This document shows, piece after piece, positions 1 through 11,470 of a stretch of 64,000 nucleotides of DNA. Each line of letters starts with the position of its first letter. Position 1 is the first letter of the stretch. The stretch is from Pterois miles. Taxonomy: Eukaryota; Chordata; Actinopteri; Perciformes; Scorpaenidae. The translations under genes and the position numbers were made by a program. The notes beneath the pieces are model-generated. The model worked only from the letters and a program-made list of their open reading frames with translations. It was not told the DNA's origin and searched no databases. The stretch lies in assembly GCA_947000775.1 (NCBI GenBank), contig CAMQGK010000637.1:15193501-15257500 (forward strand). The letters run 5' to 3'.

Positions 1-110
1 TGTGGGAGGAAGCCAGAGTACCCGGAGAAAACCAGGATCAAGCCGGATTTGAACCTGTGACCCTCTTGCTGTGAGGCGAGAGTGCTAACCACTGCACCAC
101 CGTGCAGCCC
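1..110 (-). mobile_element. tRNA-derived SINE (family A), 5' part, cut by window edge
   Basis: On the minus strand this reads as the head of the family that recurs at 19831 and 49099: it begins GGGCTGCACGGTGGTGCAGTG and runs through the 'gaggcgac' and 'tttctccgggtactc' body. The head has a tRNA-like internal promoter. The copy continues off the left edge. It lies inside galnt13 intron sequence. Confidence 0.8.
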
Positions 111-3100
111 AACTCTGTGTAAGTGCAATACTAAATTAATTACAATGTGGTGCAAAACAAGCAGAGTGCACATGAACCTGCTGCCAACAACAACCTGTGG
201 TTACATAGGTCTATCCTTTCCTTCACATAGGAACAAACAGCACCACTCCAAATCAACATTATCTTAGTGTGTGAAGCAAACGTAAAACCTTCCATAAACA
301 TAAAGGGCAGGAGCAACTGGTCATAAAGTTCATTACTGTCAAATTGGAAAACACTGAGGTGAGCTCTGAGCTCTGCGCTACTCTGGAATTTAAGGCCGAC
401 ATTCTTTAAAAGGTCATTATCAACCTGGTAATGACCAGAGTGCAATCATGCCCAAAATGGATGCAATGGAGTAGAAACTGACTGCAAACCATCACGTCAC
501 ACTATAAGCTGGTGAAACTCTTATTACTGCAACTAACTGCACCAGAATAAAGTCACCGAAAAAGTTAAGTTACTGGTGAACAAATTTTAGCAGCTACAGA
601 CCACTAGCATAGGCAGAAAAAAAACAACTGTGGGTGCACATCAGAAAAACTGTGTGCGCCACATGATCCAGGGATGGACTGGGTTTCAAATTTAGCCCAA
701 GTCTTTGAGATGGAGAGTCGGTTTCTCGCGGCAGTTGGTGTTACCAGTGTGACACGGTGGTCGGGCACACACTGATTACATAATATAACCACCGCTGGCA
801 CTGTTGTTTAGCTTTTTTTTTACAGAAACAAAACCAGTGTAGTTCATGTTGCATATCAGCGCTGTGTTATCAATAGATTGCCGGACAACAGACACTATAA
901 CCTGACAGTGAACGCATCTGAAGGAGCCTCAGCTGAGAATAGCAGGAGTCAGATTTCACACACGGGACGAGAGAGTTGACAGACCGAGAGATGGCAGAGG
1001 ATTTGGTGTCGAACCTAAAAGCAAATGTGCCTATTTGCGCGGCGCAGCCCCACAGTAAAAGCTAGACCAGAGAGGCCAGAAACACCGCCACCTGACACTA
1101 AAACTCAGGTAAAAACTCACAAGTAAGCGCTCTACAAATACTGCCTATCACCTTATAAAATGTCCAGTGTAATCGGTAACACCGGTGTTGTCACAAGTTT
1201 ATTAACCAGCAGGAAAATTTCCTCACATCCACTAATGCAGAGGCCCTTTTGGTGGTTTTAACACTAGTACAACCAACGCAGCTGCCACCTATATGAAAAG
1301 CTGTGGCTGGTCAGAGATTCACAAGATGCAGCAAGAGATGACGCTGCCAGCTGCCGCTCCATTTCCTACCAGTCTCGACAGCTCTCAGCCTGTCCCGGTC
1401 CCGGCCACATGCAACGACTGCTCAGGACTTTTTCTCCCCTTAAATGTGAGTGTAGGGCTGTCAACTTCCACTGGTAGAAATATCGAACGGATGCAGATGG
1501 ATAGTGGCGGGTTGATTTGTTTAGTGAGAGTAACTCATTTGATTAACGCTGCAACTAAAAATTCATTCTGCATCTGATTTGAGTTCTGCATTTCGGGTGT
1601 GCCAGCCACATCCACAGCCATGCACACCTGTAGCTACGCTGTTGCTGCAGACCCAAACATTTTTCTCAAGAGTTGGTGGAGACCAAAAAAAAAAAAGAGT
1701 AAAAGATTCACGTACAGTGCATCAGGTGGCCAGAAACCGAGCCCGTCTCCAATAATATTATGCTCCTTTATACAACTAAACTGCATTCTCTTTCAGTTGT
1801 GTTCCAAGGGAAATAGATCACAATCACAGTTTTAATCAGATTTAAACACGTGGTTAATGTAAATCATTAGACATATTTGTGATACGTCAAAATGTTTCCT
1901 CCTCCCTTGTGGCCAAAAATTGAACAATGCAGCTTTAAGGACTTTGACTACACAAGCAATAACTCAATGGCTCTTAGTGTGACCTAACAGAAAAGCTTCA
2001 GTAATAATCAGGGCAAACTGATTCCCATCAAATGGTGAATATGAGAATCAGTGCCAAATTAAGTCTAGGCTGTAGACCTGCAGTATCCGTTCATATATTT
2101 AGCAAATCATCCTATTTAAACTATTTCATAAGCAAAGTAACTCCAATGTAGCATTAGACTCTGGCACTGTTTGGTAATCAGTGTCAGTAGCTGGTGCCTC
2201 ATCCTAACCTTAAAAGCAGCTTAGCGAGCCTCTTAGAAACCTGTTTACTGCAGAGCATGGGAGGAAATGAACTCTGCTAACTAGGTGCTGTGGTTCAGGT
2301 TGATCTCTGAAACATACACAAACAAACGCAAACATGGAGATCATTTCCAGCTTACAGTTCATACTACAGCTACATTAACTGGATCATTATTAGTCCCATT
2401 AGATAATGATCAAATCAGGCTAGTAGAGATTCATAAAACTAATCAATCATACCAGTGCTTTTGCATATTTTTACATTAATAACCACAAAAGACACCACAA
2501 AGATTGTGACGTTATTGTCAATGATTAAACATGACTTTTTCTGATTTTTCAACATGTTTTCCTGACCTTTCGGGCCAAGTTTTGCCCCTCAGTGAACTTC
2601 ACTGTGTTAATAGGATTAGTGAGAGATGATGAAGATTAAGTTGAACAGCCTGGTGAAATGATGGAACATTTTACAGCTTTTATTCACAAGCTTGGTTGAC
2701 TTGATGCTAAACAACAGCTAAACAAAAAAGGGAATTATCTGTTAATTTTCCCCTTACTTATAAACTGGAGTTGCCACATTCATCAATAACTCAATCTGCG
2801 AAGGTCTAAAAGCACTTTTCTTGAGACATCATGCAATCTTTAAAATATATTTGCATTAATTAACATTAATGTAGTTGAGAAGTCTGAACACCAGGAGCAA
2901 GATCTCACTTCACCTACTGCAAAACACACTCCACACTGATTGCTTGGCAGTTAACAGCTATCAGTATTCATTTGGATTAAATTGCAATTAGTTACTAAAA
3001 GCTACAACATGTCTGCCACACTTTGGGTCCCTGTGTGCTCCTAGTTTCAGTGCACTTCAGTACAATATTACAAATCTATCTGCAGAAACTATAAACTTGT

Positions 3101-3673
3101 TTTACATGAGTGGGTTATCCATTACCATGAGCATCATGTCTTCATCAGAATTACTGTTTCAGTGTGTGGAAATGCAGAAAACATGAATTAATTTTCAAAT
3201 TAATCTGAACATACAGCTGTATTACCACACAGTGTTATCGTTACCTTAGTAAAAACAACAAAATCTGTCATTCACTTCGATGACAACAAGAATATATACA
3301 TGCAGCAGATGATACAGTAGATGATGTGCTAGATGTACTAAAGCAGTTTGTCATATCTTTGCCAAAAACATGCAAAACCACACATATGAACATGAACACT
3401 GTCTCTCTAAAGAAGAAACACTCAAAATTGATGATTTATCATTTGATTTAATTTGAATGAAATTACTCTAAAAGAGTTATTACATATTCAAAAAACAATC
3501 TTTTCATCCTTCAACACATCACAATTGGATTGATTTTCTCCCCTCAGTCATGTGCTAAATACCTTGAAATCCAAAAATCAACATTTAATTCTCTGAGACA
3601 TCCTCTGATTCACTGCCTATAAACCCCTTAGTCTGCTCCATAGTATTTTTATAAAGACAAACAGGATACTCAC
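111..3673 (-). other. galnt13: galnt13 intron (after the first coding exon), no other gene seen
   Basis: This follows the GTGAGT donor of the exon at 3674-3944, so it is intronic on the minus strand. The next galnt13 coding exon (start of the stem and glycosyltransferase domain) was looked for among the minus-strand open frames and is not here, so it must lie left of the window. The rest is AT-rich noncoding sequence without recognised structure, apart from a possible hAT relic near 990. Confidence 0.65.
975..1065 (+). pseudogene. Possible hAT transposase N-terminus relic
   Basis: A short open stretch starting at the ATG of 'gagagatggcagagg' reads MAEDLVSNLKANVPIC before decaying. This resembles the N-terminus of BED-finger hAT transposases of fish, which begin with similar acidic residues followed by an aromatic-rich BED segment. 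No downstream transposase domain was recognised. The call is tentative. Confidence 0.25.
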
Positions 3674-3815
3674 CTCGCAGGGCGGGCAGCAGCGAGCGGT
3701 CTTTCCTATCGTCACATTTGTTACACTCGCTGAAGTAGAGCAGCAGGAACACGTCCACCAGCACCCACACTAGAGAGGTGGTCAGCACCACCTTACAGTA
3801 GACAAACCGTCGCAT
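3674..3815 (-). CDS. galnt13: galnt13, first coding exon (polypeptide GalNAc-transferase 13 N-terminus)
   Basis: Encodes 47 residues plus one base of the next codon, starting MRRFVYCKVV and ending RSLLPALR. GALNT13 is a type II Golgi membrane enzyme that transfers GalNAc from UDP-GalNAc to Ser/Thr to begin mucin-type O-glycans. What is seen: a short basic cytosolic tail (MRRFVYCK), a hydrophobic signal-anchor at about residues 9-28, the invariant-looking YFSECNKCDD after it, then the start of the stem. The exon ends CGAG|GTGAGT, a phase-1 donor; open reading beyond it is intron read-through. GALNT1 has a related N-terminus, but the MRRFVYCK start and SLLPALR end fit GALNT13 better. The catalytic domain (DxH, lectin repeats) lies beyond the left edge. 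Its place beside rprm supports orthology. The coding part of this gene is therefore partial here. Confidence 0.93.
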
Positions 3816-3944
3816 TACCTCCCTGGGACGTCAGCCAGGAAAGCCAAACAAGGGAGGGTCACGGCGAGTGCTCAGGAGCGCTCTGTCTGCTGGTGAGGAG
3901 GAAACAGGGAGGAGACCGAGCAGGTGTGACCAGGAGGCGTCATC
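3816..3944 (-). other. galnt13: galnt13 5'UTR portion of the start-codon exon, with splice acceptor
   Basis: Upstream of the ATG on the minus strand there is a strong acceptor: a pyrimidine-rich tract ending TCTCCTGCAG, then GATGACGCC. This puts the exon start at 3944. A 129-nt leader then runs to the ATG. The out-of-frame ATG at the exon start (GATGACG) could act as a small upstream ORF. The acceptor implies at least one further noncoding exon upstream. Confidence 0.7.
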
Positions 3945-4894
3945 CTGCAGGAGATGGAGGAAACACTGAATGAGAAGGAATTCTGAATCTAATGGCAGCA
4001 GTCATCATTATTTTAGTCGTCCTGCTGTGATTCAGGATGAAAGATAATCATTAAGCTGTGATGATCTAAAACAATCAACGTAGGAGGAAACATGACGTCA
4101 GCAAAATCTGTCAGGAAGCACATTTAAAGCTCATAGTCAACTTTTTCTAAATTTGTATCAGTGGACTGTCACATTACACAAACAGGACAATAAACTAGAC
4201 AGACATGGGCGCAGCCAAACAAACCGTCAACATCCGCAGTTGGATGTTGGCGGTATCTACTCCAGATACTCCAACATTGACATAAGAGGAGGAAGAGGGT
4301 AAAAAGGAGACAGTAAGAAGAAAAGTGAATAAAAAAAACTTATACAGTACAGTACAGCCTAATCTATACTGGATTTTTGAGGCAGATACCAGATCAGTTT
4401 TTAAAAATCTGAGGGGCCCTGGTGGCGTCTGGTTTATCTAACAGATGTGGAATCGGCCAGATGTGACAGCTACACATCGAAAACAGTTGCTTTGACACTG
4501 TCATCATAACTTTTAGCATTTCCACTAACATTAGGTCATGGCGGGTGGCCAACTCAGTTTGTAGTGCCACAGCAATCCCTGGCATCACATTACTGTACCT
4601 CACATAAAAATGCTGCAGGGAGGTAAACAGGTTTTACATTTTGGGAAAACAGACAGAACTGGTCTCAAATCAGAAATCAGTATCGGCATACACCCTGAGC
4701 TGAGGAATCAGAATCATATCAGAAGGTGAAGAAGTTGGATCGGTGAGTCCTAGTTGTGACCAGGATATGTACAACGTGAGCCAGTTTACAAAGTATGTAA
4801 AGGGGTCTCTGTTTTTTGGGGGCATTTGTGTCCTGCAGTTTCAGTCTTTCATATCTGTCTTTCCACATATAAACCAGTACCAACATATGTGTGA

Positions 4895-5690
4895 TGACCT
4901 AATAATAACTGGCTAAATTGAAATGGGCGTTTGACAATAGACAAATTATCATTAAATTTAAACAAAACCAAATTCACGCTGTTTGAACACTCACGCACAG
5001 GTGATGATAGACAATGTTAATATAGAAAGAGTATAATGTATATAAAGCCATGGGTGTGATATTAGACCATAAAATCTGCTGGATATATGCCAGCAAAGCT
5101 GGCAAAGAGTGTTGCAGTTCTGGGAAAAACAGTGCACACTGTGGATCATAATGTGTTAATATACACTCAGTATTGTTCACTCGTATTACTGTATCTGAAT
5201 TACTGTGTGGAGGTGTGGAGTAACACGGACAAAAGCACATTGCTCTCATTATGCACACTACAAGAAAGAGCCATGAAGATAGTAAACAATGTAGGATATC
5301 ATGAACACGCTAACACACTGTTTTTAAAGTCACATGCTTTAAAGTTCATGGATCTGGTAAAAAATGAAGCCAAATTATGGACAAAGCAAGAAATAATTTT
5401 CTTCCTGACAACACACAGAACATGTTGTCAGACAGACTATTCGTGGGGTGAATTTATTATTAAGCACAGTATAAATATAAATCAACTCAAAAAAATGGAT
5501 TTAAAACTATTTGGATCCCTTTTTCTTTTTGTTCTTTTATTACAATGATTATGTGCATCGTGCGTGTGATAATCATTAAGTTAATCATTTAAGTTATAGA
5601 AAGGGGAAGAACCATGTGTGTTTACTTCTGCCTACTCTGTATCATACATTTCATAAATATTTACTCATTAAAGAGGGGTAGGCAGTAGAG
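4895..5690 (+). pseudogene. Degenerate non-LTR retrotransposon (reverse transcriptase C-terminal part)
   Basis: Around 4940 the plus strand reads DKLSLNLNKTKF, the typical RT motif after the catalytic site in LINEs. After several stops it continues in the same frame at 5087 with KLAKSVAVLGK, YCSLVLLYLNYCVEVWSN and LQERAMKIVNNVGY, which match the thumb/post-RT region. Near residue 98 of that frame a frameshift occurs: another frame reads KARNNFLPDNTQNML, the expected continuation. Both the upstream RT core and the endonuclease are missing, so it is 5'-truncated, frameshifted and dead. The 153-codon open frame at 5087-5548 is a remnant, not a gene. Confidence 0.8.
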
Positions 5691-6207
5691 TTCAAGCACT
5701 CTGAGAGAAAATTAGACTTCTGCACCTCCTCATGACTCTGTTTTCAGGCTTAAACAAATCTAGCCCATGACGAGAGACTTTGACCAATCACAGGTCATTC
5801 CAGAGAGAGAGACCGTTCCTACTGGCTGTACTCCGGCTGGTGGGCGGTACTTCGTATTTCTTCAACTGGTCTCAACATGGCTGCCAAACTTTCTGATTTT
5901 ACAGCTAAACAGTAACTACAAGATGTTTCTGAAAACATTTGAGGTGAGAAATAGGCATTACAATAACAGAATATTGATTCATATTTGATCAGCGCTGCCT
6001 AGTTTGACCGTTTGATCAGAGTTTGTGAGTTTGCTGTATATGCTTACAGTTAATTTTATTTGTTATTCTTGTTTTGTTTTCTTATTATTTGTTACATGGT
6101 TGAAATAAATGTAACGTAATCTAATCTTGGACAACATCTTGGCCCAGATGATTTATATGTAAAGCTCTAAAATATATGTAAAGCTCTAAAATACATACCT
6201 ACATATG

Positions 6208-6244
<37 letters not shown>
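6208..6244. repeat. (TAA)n microsatellite
   Basis: About 12 uninterrupted TAA units, immediately after two near-identical copies of 'atatgtaaagctctaaaata'. On the minus strand it produces a poly-Leu run in a spurious open frame. Confidence 0.9.
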
Positions 6245-6246
<2 letters not shown>

Positions 6247-6616
6247 CCTTGGGTTTGTAAAGTTTGGTACCCCAGAAGATGAAGAGAGTAAGGTCAACCT
6301 CAGGTTTTATTTCTCCTATTTTCTTCGATAGACTTTTCTGATCTTTGCTGTATTTGTTTTTTCTTTTTAAAGGGGAGTTACGGGTGTTATTGCCTTCGGC
6401 TGCACACAGAGGGGGATGGTCCACTGGGGGGTCACACACAACTTCCCATATTGGACTGACCCCAAACCCTCCGCATTTCTCCATCTGAAAGGATGATTGA
6501 ATGCTCATTTCCCCTTTACAGTCTTTTTCTCCCACTTCATCAGGAGTGCTGCTCGGACCATCTGGGAAGCTTTCACACCAGAGGCACTTTGTGGAGGTTA
6601 GATATCTCATTGGCAT
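6245..6616 (-). other. Unassigned open frame, probably not a gene
   Basis: A 149-codon minus-strand frame starts at 6616 (MPMRYLTSTKCLWC...). It includes a Lys-rich stretch (LKRKNKYSKDQKSLSKK) and runs into the TAA microsatellite as poly-Leu. I do not recognise a domain. The Cys and Lys content could reflect an old transposon fragment. It ends in simple repeat and has no splice or promoter support, so a functional protein is unlikely. Confidence 0.2.
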
Positions 6617-8028
6617 GATGGAATGTATGCCTCGCAGTACTCCTGATGAAAAACAACATCATTTTCTGTCCAACAGGATTTCTACTTGACTGAAATTACA
6701 GGTTTTTGTTGACTGAAAGGCTTATGAAAGTATAATCAGAATAAAAGTGAGATGATGGGGAAAATGCTCAGCCATAGAGAATGAAACACACAAACATCCA
6801 GTAGCCTTTTAGGCATTCAGAAATATACAACAGCATGCAGTGTGGTTCATTTTCGTTTAAAGGGAGAGGATGTTGTGATGCACGAAAAGCCATGCTCATA
6901 ATGTAACATATACTACATTAAAATAGGTTTGTGCATAATGAGTGTGCATGTAATTGCAAATGCATGTATGTAGAACAACCTACACCACCCTTGACTTGTA
7001 CAACTAGTAGTGGAAAATGCCTGCAGCATATCCTGTGGGGATCCAACAGATTCCCTTATCTTTCACTTGCAGCATGGTAATGATTTTGGACTCCATACAC
7101 ACACACACACATTGTCCTCTCTGCTCCCTGTCTAAATGTCCATCACAGGGTCTGACACCGCTGCCCTGGGCTAACTCTTATCTCATTCAAAAACAAGGCA
7201 GCCTCCATCAAGAGCTTCAGACTCAGATAGACAGAATTCACTCAACATCCACTGACTTCTAACCCGACTAGATCTGGACTTCCAGATGATGAGTCTTATC
7301 AAGAAAAAAAAAAAAAAGTGGCAGTAAAACCGCTGAAATCCAAGTCTGCATTATATCACCTCCGTTCACATCGTAGACAGATCAATGATGATGCTATCTG
7401 TTTGCATCTCTGACCATCTGCTTTGGTGCGTCAGTGGCATAGACATGTTTGGGTTTGGTACCACCAACCGCACTGCCGGCAGCTTGCTGGAGTCGCGTCC
7501 GAAGAAGTCTGAGTCAATTAGTCTAACCATCTGCACAGAGGAATATTTATTCTCAGCTGTACGCGGCACTAAAAACAGGTCCCTCCAGTCTTTACAAGCC
7601 ACTTTTTTCCAGTGTTTTCAGGACAAGCGTAAACCACCAGGCATTTATAATTGCTTCATGAAGTGACAGTTAATTGTGCTGTTAGCAGCTCACTTTGATG
7701 TGTAATGTCTGGTGCAGTGCTATGAGCTAAATTAGGCTTTGTATCCCTCATTCATTCAATGGGAGTGCCGCTGTACGCAACTGCAGACTGTTGACTAATT
7801 ACTTTCCACAGCAATATAACTGGACTTGACACTGGAACCGCGGCAGTAATGTGAGAAGCAAACATGTGAAGACAAATCCAAAAGAAGAGTGATCGAATTC
7901 TGCTCCTTAATCATGAATTCGCACATGCTGTGGCCAAGGCGAGAGTTTTCTGCTGTGAACAAGTTAGGGATTGCCTGTGATTGAAGTGCCTTGCTCATGG
8001 GTACTCTGAGCATTCTTATACTCAGACT

Positions 8029-8515
8029 ATAGACTGTATATATCAAGTGGACATTGTCACCATGACGTCACCCATTGGTTTGTGAACTGCCGTTTTGAAG
8101 CCTCAGGTTCGGCATTTTGGTTGTCACCATCTTGTTTTTTTGCAACCAGAAGTGACACGAGGAATAAGACATGTTCAGGTGACCAAACTGTTACAATTAC
8201 ATGAAAACATGGACAAATCCAAGACCGGACAATGTTGTGGTACCTGTCAATCTCAATGGTAGCCACGCCTTAAAGCATCCCCTGCTTTATGATCTATTTG
8301 ACTCTAAATGGGACCATAATTTACTGAATGAACATCATGGTGTATGGAAGAGGACTTCAAACTAGTGACTGAGACCATAAACTCATGTTTACAATGTTTA
8401 CTGAGGTAATAAATCAAGTGAGGCTCATTTTCTCATAGTCTATATAATCAGACTTCGTTTTGCAACCAGAGGAGTCGCCCCCTGCTGGTTATTAGAAAGA
8501 AATCTACTAGAGGCA
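8029..8515 (+). repeat. Interspersed repeat X, long form, copy 1
   Basis: Begins ATAGACTGTATATATCAAG, then 'gacgtcacccattggtttgtg', 'gcaaccagaagtgacac', 'gaccataatttactgaatgaac' and ends near 'gtcgccccctgctgg'. The same ordered blocks recur at 19071, 47038 and 51710 on the plus strand and at 28140 and 43497 on the minus strand. No coding capacity; a nonautonomous element, class undetermined. Confidence 0.85.
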
Positions 8516-8821
8516 GACCGAATGGGTTTGGGCGATTAATCAGTGCCGATATGAAGTTTCACAAACTATTGGTGGAACAGGGATAGTGGCCGATGGCTGC
8601 ACAGTCACCACCAGTCACACAGGAACGTACTTCAAAGTTTTGCATGGAGGCTCCATACACAAAGTCAAGGTAGAGGGAGAGAAATAAGTCATCAATTGAG
8701 TACACAATGCATCACTATCAGCTCTTTATCGATAGAAGACAGAAGACAGACAGACAGGGAGGAAAAGAAATAATTCACTCTCACATTTTGCGATTTCACT
8801 CCTCTTCACTTCACTCCTCTT

Positions 8822-9160
8822 GGGGGCGGCAGTAGCTCAGTCTGTAGGGAGTTGGCTTGGGAACCGGAGGGTCACCGGTTCAAGTCCCGACATGGACCAA
8901 AAAACTGAGTGTGAACTGGTAGCTGGAGAGGTGCCAGTTTACCTCTTGGGCACTGCTGAGGTGCCCCTGAGCAAGGCACCAAACCCCCAACTGCTCGGGG
9001 CGCTTGTCAGGAGCAGCCCCCTCACTCTGACGTCTCTCCATTAATGCATGTATGTGTGTTTCAGGTCTGCATGTACCATGTCTGAGTTTAACAGAGTGTA
9101 AAATTGAATTTCCCCATTGTGGGACTAATAAAGGTAGATCTTCTTCTTCTTCTTCTTCTC
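8822..9160 (+). mobile_element. tRNA-derived SINE (family B) with CTT-repeat tail
   Basis: The head GGCGGCAGTAGCTCAGTCTG contains an A-box-like TAGCTCAGTCTGTAGGG, and 41 bases later a B-box-like GGTTCAAGTCC, as in tRNA-derived SINEs. The body 'cttgggcactgctgaggtgcccctgagcaa' is shared with copies at 49362-49860 (minus) and 53725 (plus). It ends 'ccccattgtgggactaataaagg' and a (TTC)n tail. The 3' 'gggactaataaagg' motif is also found alone at 15611 and 32546, suggesting a LINE partner with the same tail. Confidence 0.88.
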
Positions 9161-9998
9161 TTTAACATGCTTACTGTACCAATTTTTCTCTCCTCCCAAT
9201 AATCCAGCCACGTAACCATACGTTCATGAAGTGAAATTGCACACCAAGGGATCCTCTTGACCCCAGGAGTATGCACCAACATTAACAGTTAGTAAGAGTG
9301 TCATTTAACAATGTACGACACGTACAATAGCAAAAAATCCTGGCCAAGTCCTGCTGGAAGCCACAGAACAGCACCACCTACAGCAAATAAATATACCATT
9401 GTCAAATCTCACTTAAAGATATTCTCTTAGGAATTATTAAATTTGGAGTGACATGACAAATATTAATTAAAACCAGCGTATACAAAAGTAGCTGACTAGG
9501 CTGCTGCTCAATAAATAAGATATCAGCCAATTAATCGGCCCAGTTCCTGCTTCAAACTACCATTATTATATCAGCCTGAAAATATCCACTATCGCTCCAC
9601 CTCTAATATAGACTATTTATTTATTGAACTACCAAAAAACATGCTATATCATGATATATATTGTTACGGAGATATATACCATGATAGTAGATTTTGGCCA
9701 TATCACCCAGCCCAACCCACCCCAGAAGGGAGGTGAGGGGGTTGTAAAAAAAATAATGGGGGTTAAAAAAAGTATTGTTTGCTGATGTGCTTGGTAGTAA
9801 AACTCAGGTATCATATTGAAGTACTGGCACCAGTATTGAAAATGCCAGTCTATACCCAGGATGGCCTATCGGGAACAGGAGGAGATTACAGAGCTGATCC
9901 CAGTAAGCCCATTAGGCCAATGACTGCAGCTTCTTTACAGCCCAAACAACAGGAAAAAAGATTACACTCACCACTGTGGTGGTTTTACAGCAGGTTAT

Positions 9999-9999
<1 letters not shown>

Positions 10000-10040
<41 letters not shown>
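10000..10040. repeat. (CA)n microsatellite
   Basis: About 20 perfect AC units. They cause two overlapping His/Thr open frames that are not genes. Confidence 0.95.
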
Positions 10041-10042
<2 letters not shown>

Positions 10043-10199
10043 ACCATATTCTGTTCACGTGTATGTACATTATACAGCATATTGATTATTCTAGTAACTG
10101 TGACAGGAGTGAGATGGAAAAAACAGTAAATAAAGAGCAGTTAAAAGCCTCATTCTTAGTGATCCGGACAGTGGACATGATTTAAAGAGCACATTAAAC

Positions 10200-10830
10200 G
10201 CATCACTGATGTGTTGTGTACTTGCCTCGTGTGCATACGACAGGAGAGGAGGACACGGTGCTTACCTAAACCGTGGATGGAGTGAACCAGTGACCTGCTC
10301 CAGCCTCGCGCTCTGGCAACGTGTTGAACGCAGACAACATGACCCGATATTTACTGTACAATTAGAGGCTAAATTAAACCGGGCGAATTGCTCCTGCAAA
10401 CGCACAACGTCGCCTTGAAACGACAACCTAAGTTACAGTCCATCTCAGGACAGAGTAGTCCACAGCGCAGCGTGATACCGTCCGTCCAGTAAAGCCTCCC
10501 GTGGCGGTACCTGTTCGGACTGCTTGATATGGTTTGTCCCCAGTTGAGCCGCAGTAAACGCGTCCAGTCTCCGTTAAGTCCGTTTTACCGTCACGTCTCC
10601 GCAGCGCACCTGTTCTCCGACTGAGCAGCGGGGACGGTGAGAGGAGGACAGGCGAGCTGGAGCACAATCTAACCTCAGCTCAGGCCGACCTTCACAGGCA
10701 CCCGCTGCTGCTCTCTGATTGGCTGACAGCGACGCCACTCAGGAACATCCCCTCGAGGTGGACAGTCACGGGTGTCTGGTTAATGTAGGCGCGCACCGCA
10801 GGCAAAATACTGTGATTAGTACTGCGATTA
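10200..10830 (-). promoter_or_regulatory. galnt13: CpG-rich region, likely galnt13 promoter and first exon
   Basis: CpG density is clearly higher than in flanking DNA (for example 'gacgtctccgcagcgcacc', 'acgcgtccag'). On the minus strand a CCAAT box (CAGCCAATCAG) lies at 10717-10727, placing a start site perhaps 50-100 bases downstream, near 10630-10670. No TATA box was seen. Position and strand fit the upstream end of galnt13. It could also drive transcription toward rprm. Confidence 0.5.
10266..10660 (-). other. galnt13: Candidate noncoding first exon of galnt13
   Basis: The minus strand has a good donor, GGTTTAG|GTAAGC, at 10266/10265, downstream of the CCAAT box. The stretch is GC-rich and lacks a convincing coding frame; a 79-codon frame at 10428-10667 looks accidental. 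The start-codon exon at 3944 needs an upstream exon, and this is the best placed candidate. The 5' end is approximate. Confidence 0.4.
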
Positions 10831-10930
10831 TAGAGTAAAACATGCTAAATAATATATACATGTATACCAGCTAACAACGACTCAGGCGGAAGGTTTCCCC
10901 TCCCTTTCTAAACACGAGGACATCTAAAAT

Positions 10931-10952
10931 ATAAATAAATAAATAAATAAAT
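10931..10952. repeat. (AAAT)n microsatellite
   Basis: About five AAAT/AATA units in the galnt13-rprm spacer. Confidence 0.85.
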
Positions 10953-11027
10953 ATGTATATAATCAGGTAAACAGGCTGAATGTTTCCTTTCCCACAAACA
11001 CACACACAACACAAAATAAAATGTCGA

Positions 11028-11028
11028 G

Positions 11029-11076
<48 letters not shown>

Positions 11077-11277
11077 TATATATATATATATATATATATA
11101 CTTATATATATATACATATATATAAGTATATATATATATATATATATATAAGTATATATATACTTATATATATATATATATATATATAAGTATATATATA
11201 TATATATACATATATATAAGTATATATATACTTATATATATATACATATATATAAGTATATATATATACTATATACT
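11028..11277. repeat. Long imperfect (TA)n tract with nested palindromes
   Basis: About 250 bases of TA repeat broken at intervals by 'aagtatatatatactt' and 'atacat' variants. Each variant block is itself palindromic, so the tract can fold into several hairpins. The Tyr/Ile open frames on both strands are artefacts of the repeat. Confidence 0.95.
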
Positions 11278-11470
11278 CAGAATCGGATTTATTTGCCAAG
11301 TACATACAAGAAATTTGTCTCCAGCTTTATGCATGTCTCTCTTTTGCATTTGTTATACTGAAATAGAAATAACAATGAGGGACGAGGACAACAAAGCTAG
11401 ACAAATAAACGTAGGAGGAGACAGGACTGTCATGTATCACATAAATATATAGAAATATATATGAAAAGCA
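11278..11470 (-). mobile_element. Probable retroelement 3' fragment
   Basis: The segment starting 'cagaatcggatttatttgccaagtacatac' resembles the 3' ends of dispersed fish retroelements. It directly abuts the TA tract. No coding part remains. The family is not certain. Confidence 0.4.

Larger units (their letters stand above)
3945..10265 (-). other. galnt13: Inferred first intron of galnt13 (repeat-bearing, no gene)
   Basis: Bounded by the acceptor at 3945-3950 and a candidate donor (TTTAG|GTAAGC, minus strand) at 10265. Both ends match the GT-AG rule and both point the same way. It holds a LINE relic, a TAA microsatellite, interspersed repeat X, SINE B and a CA microsatellite, listed separately. 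The intron is an inference; transcript data are not available here. Confidence 0.45.

Noticed and set aside
5087..5548. A 153-codon protein gene
   Set aside because: It is the remnant of LINE ORF2, with upstream in-frame stops and a frameshift within it.
8820..9044. A true tRNA gene at the 'agtagctcagtctg...ggttcaagtcc' sequence
   Set aside because: A and B boxes are present but the sequence continues into a shared SINE body and repeat tail, and recurs at 49362-49860 and 53725. No tRNA cloverleaf is completed.
10980..11305. Tyr/Ile-rich frames of 67-69 codons
   Set aside because: They are produced by the TA repeat. The same applies to the frames at 47653-48063.
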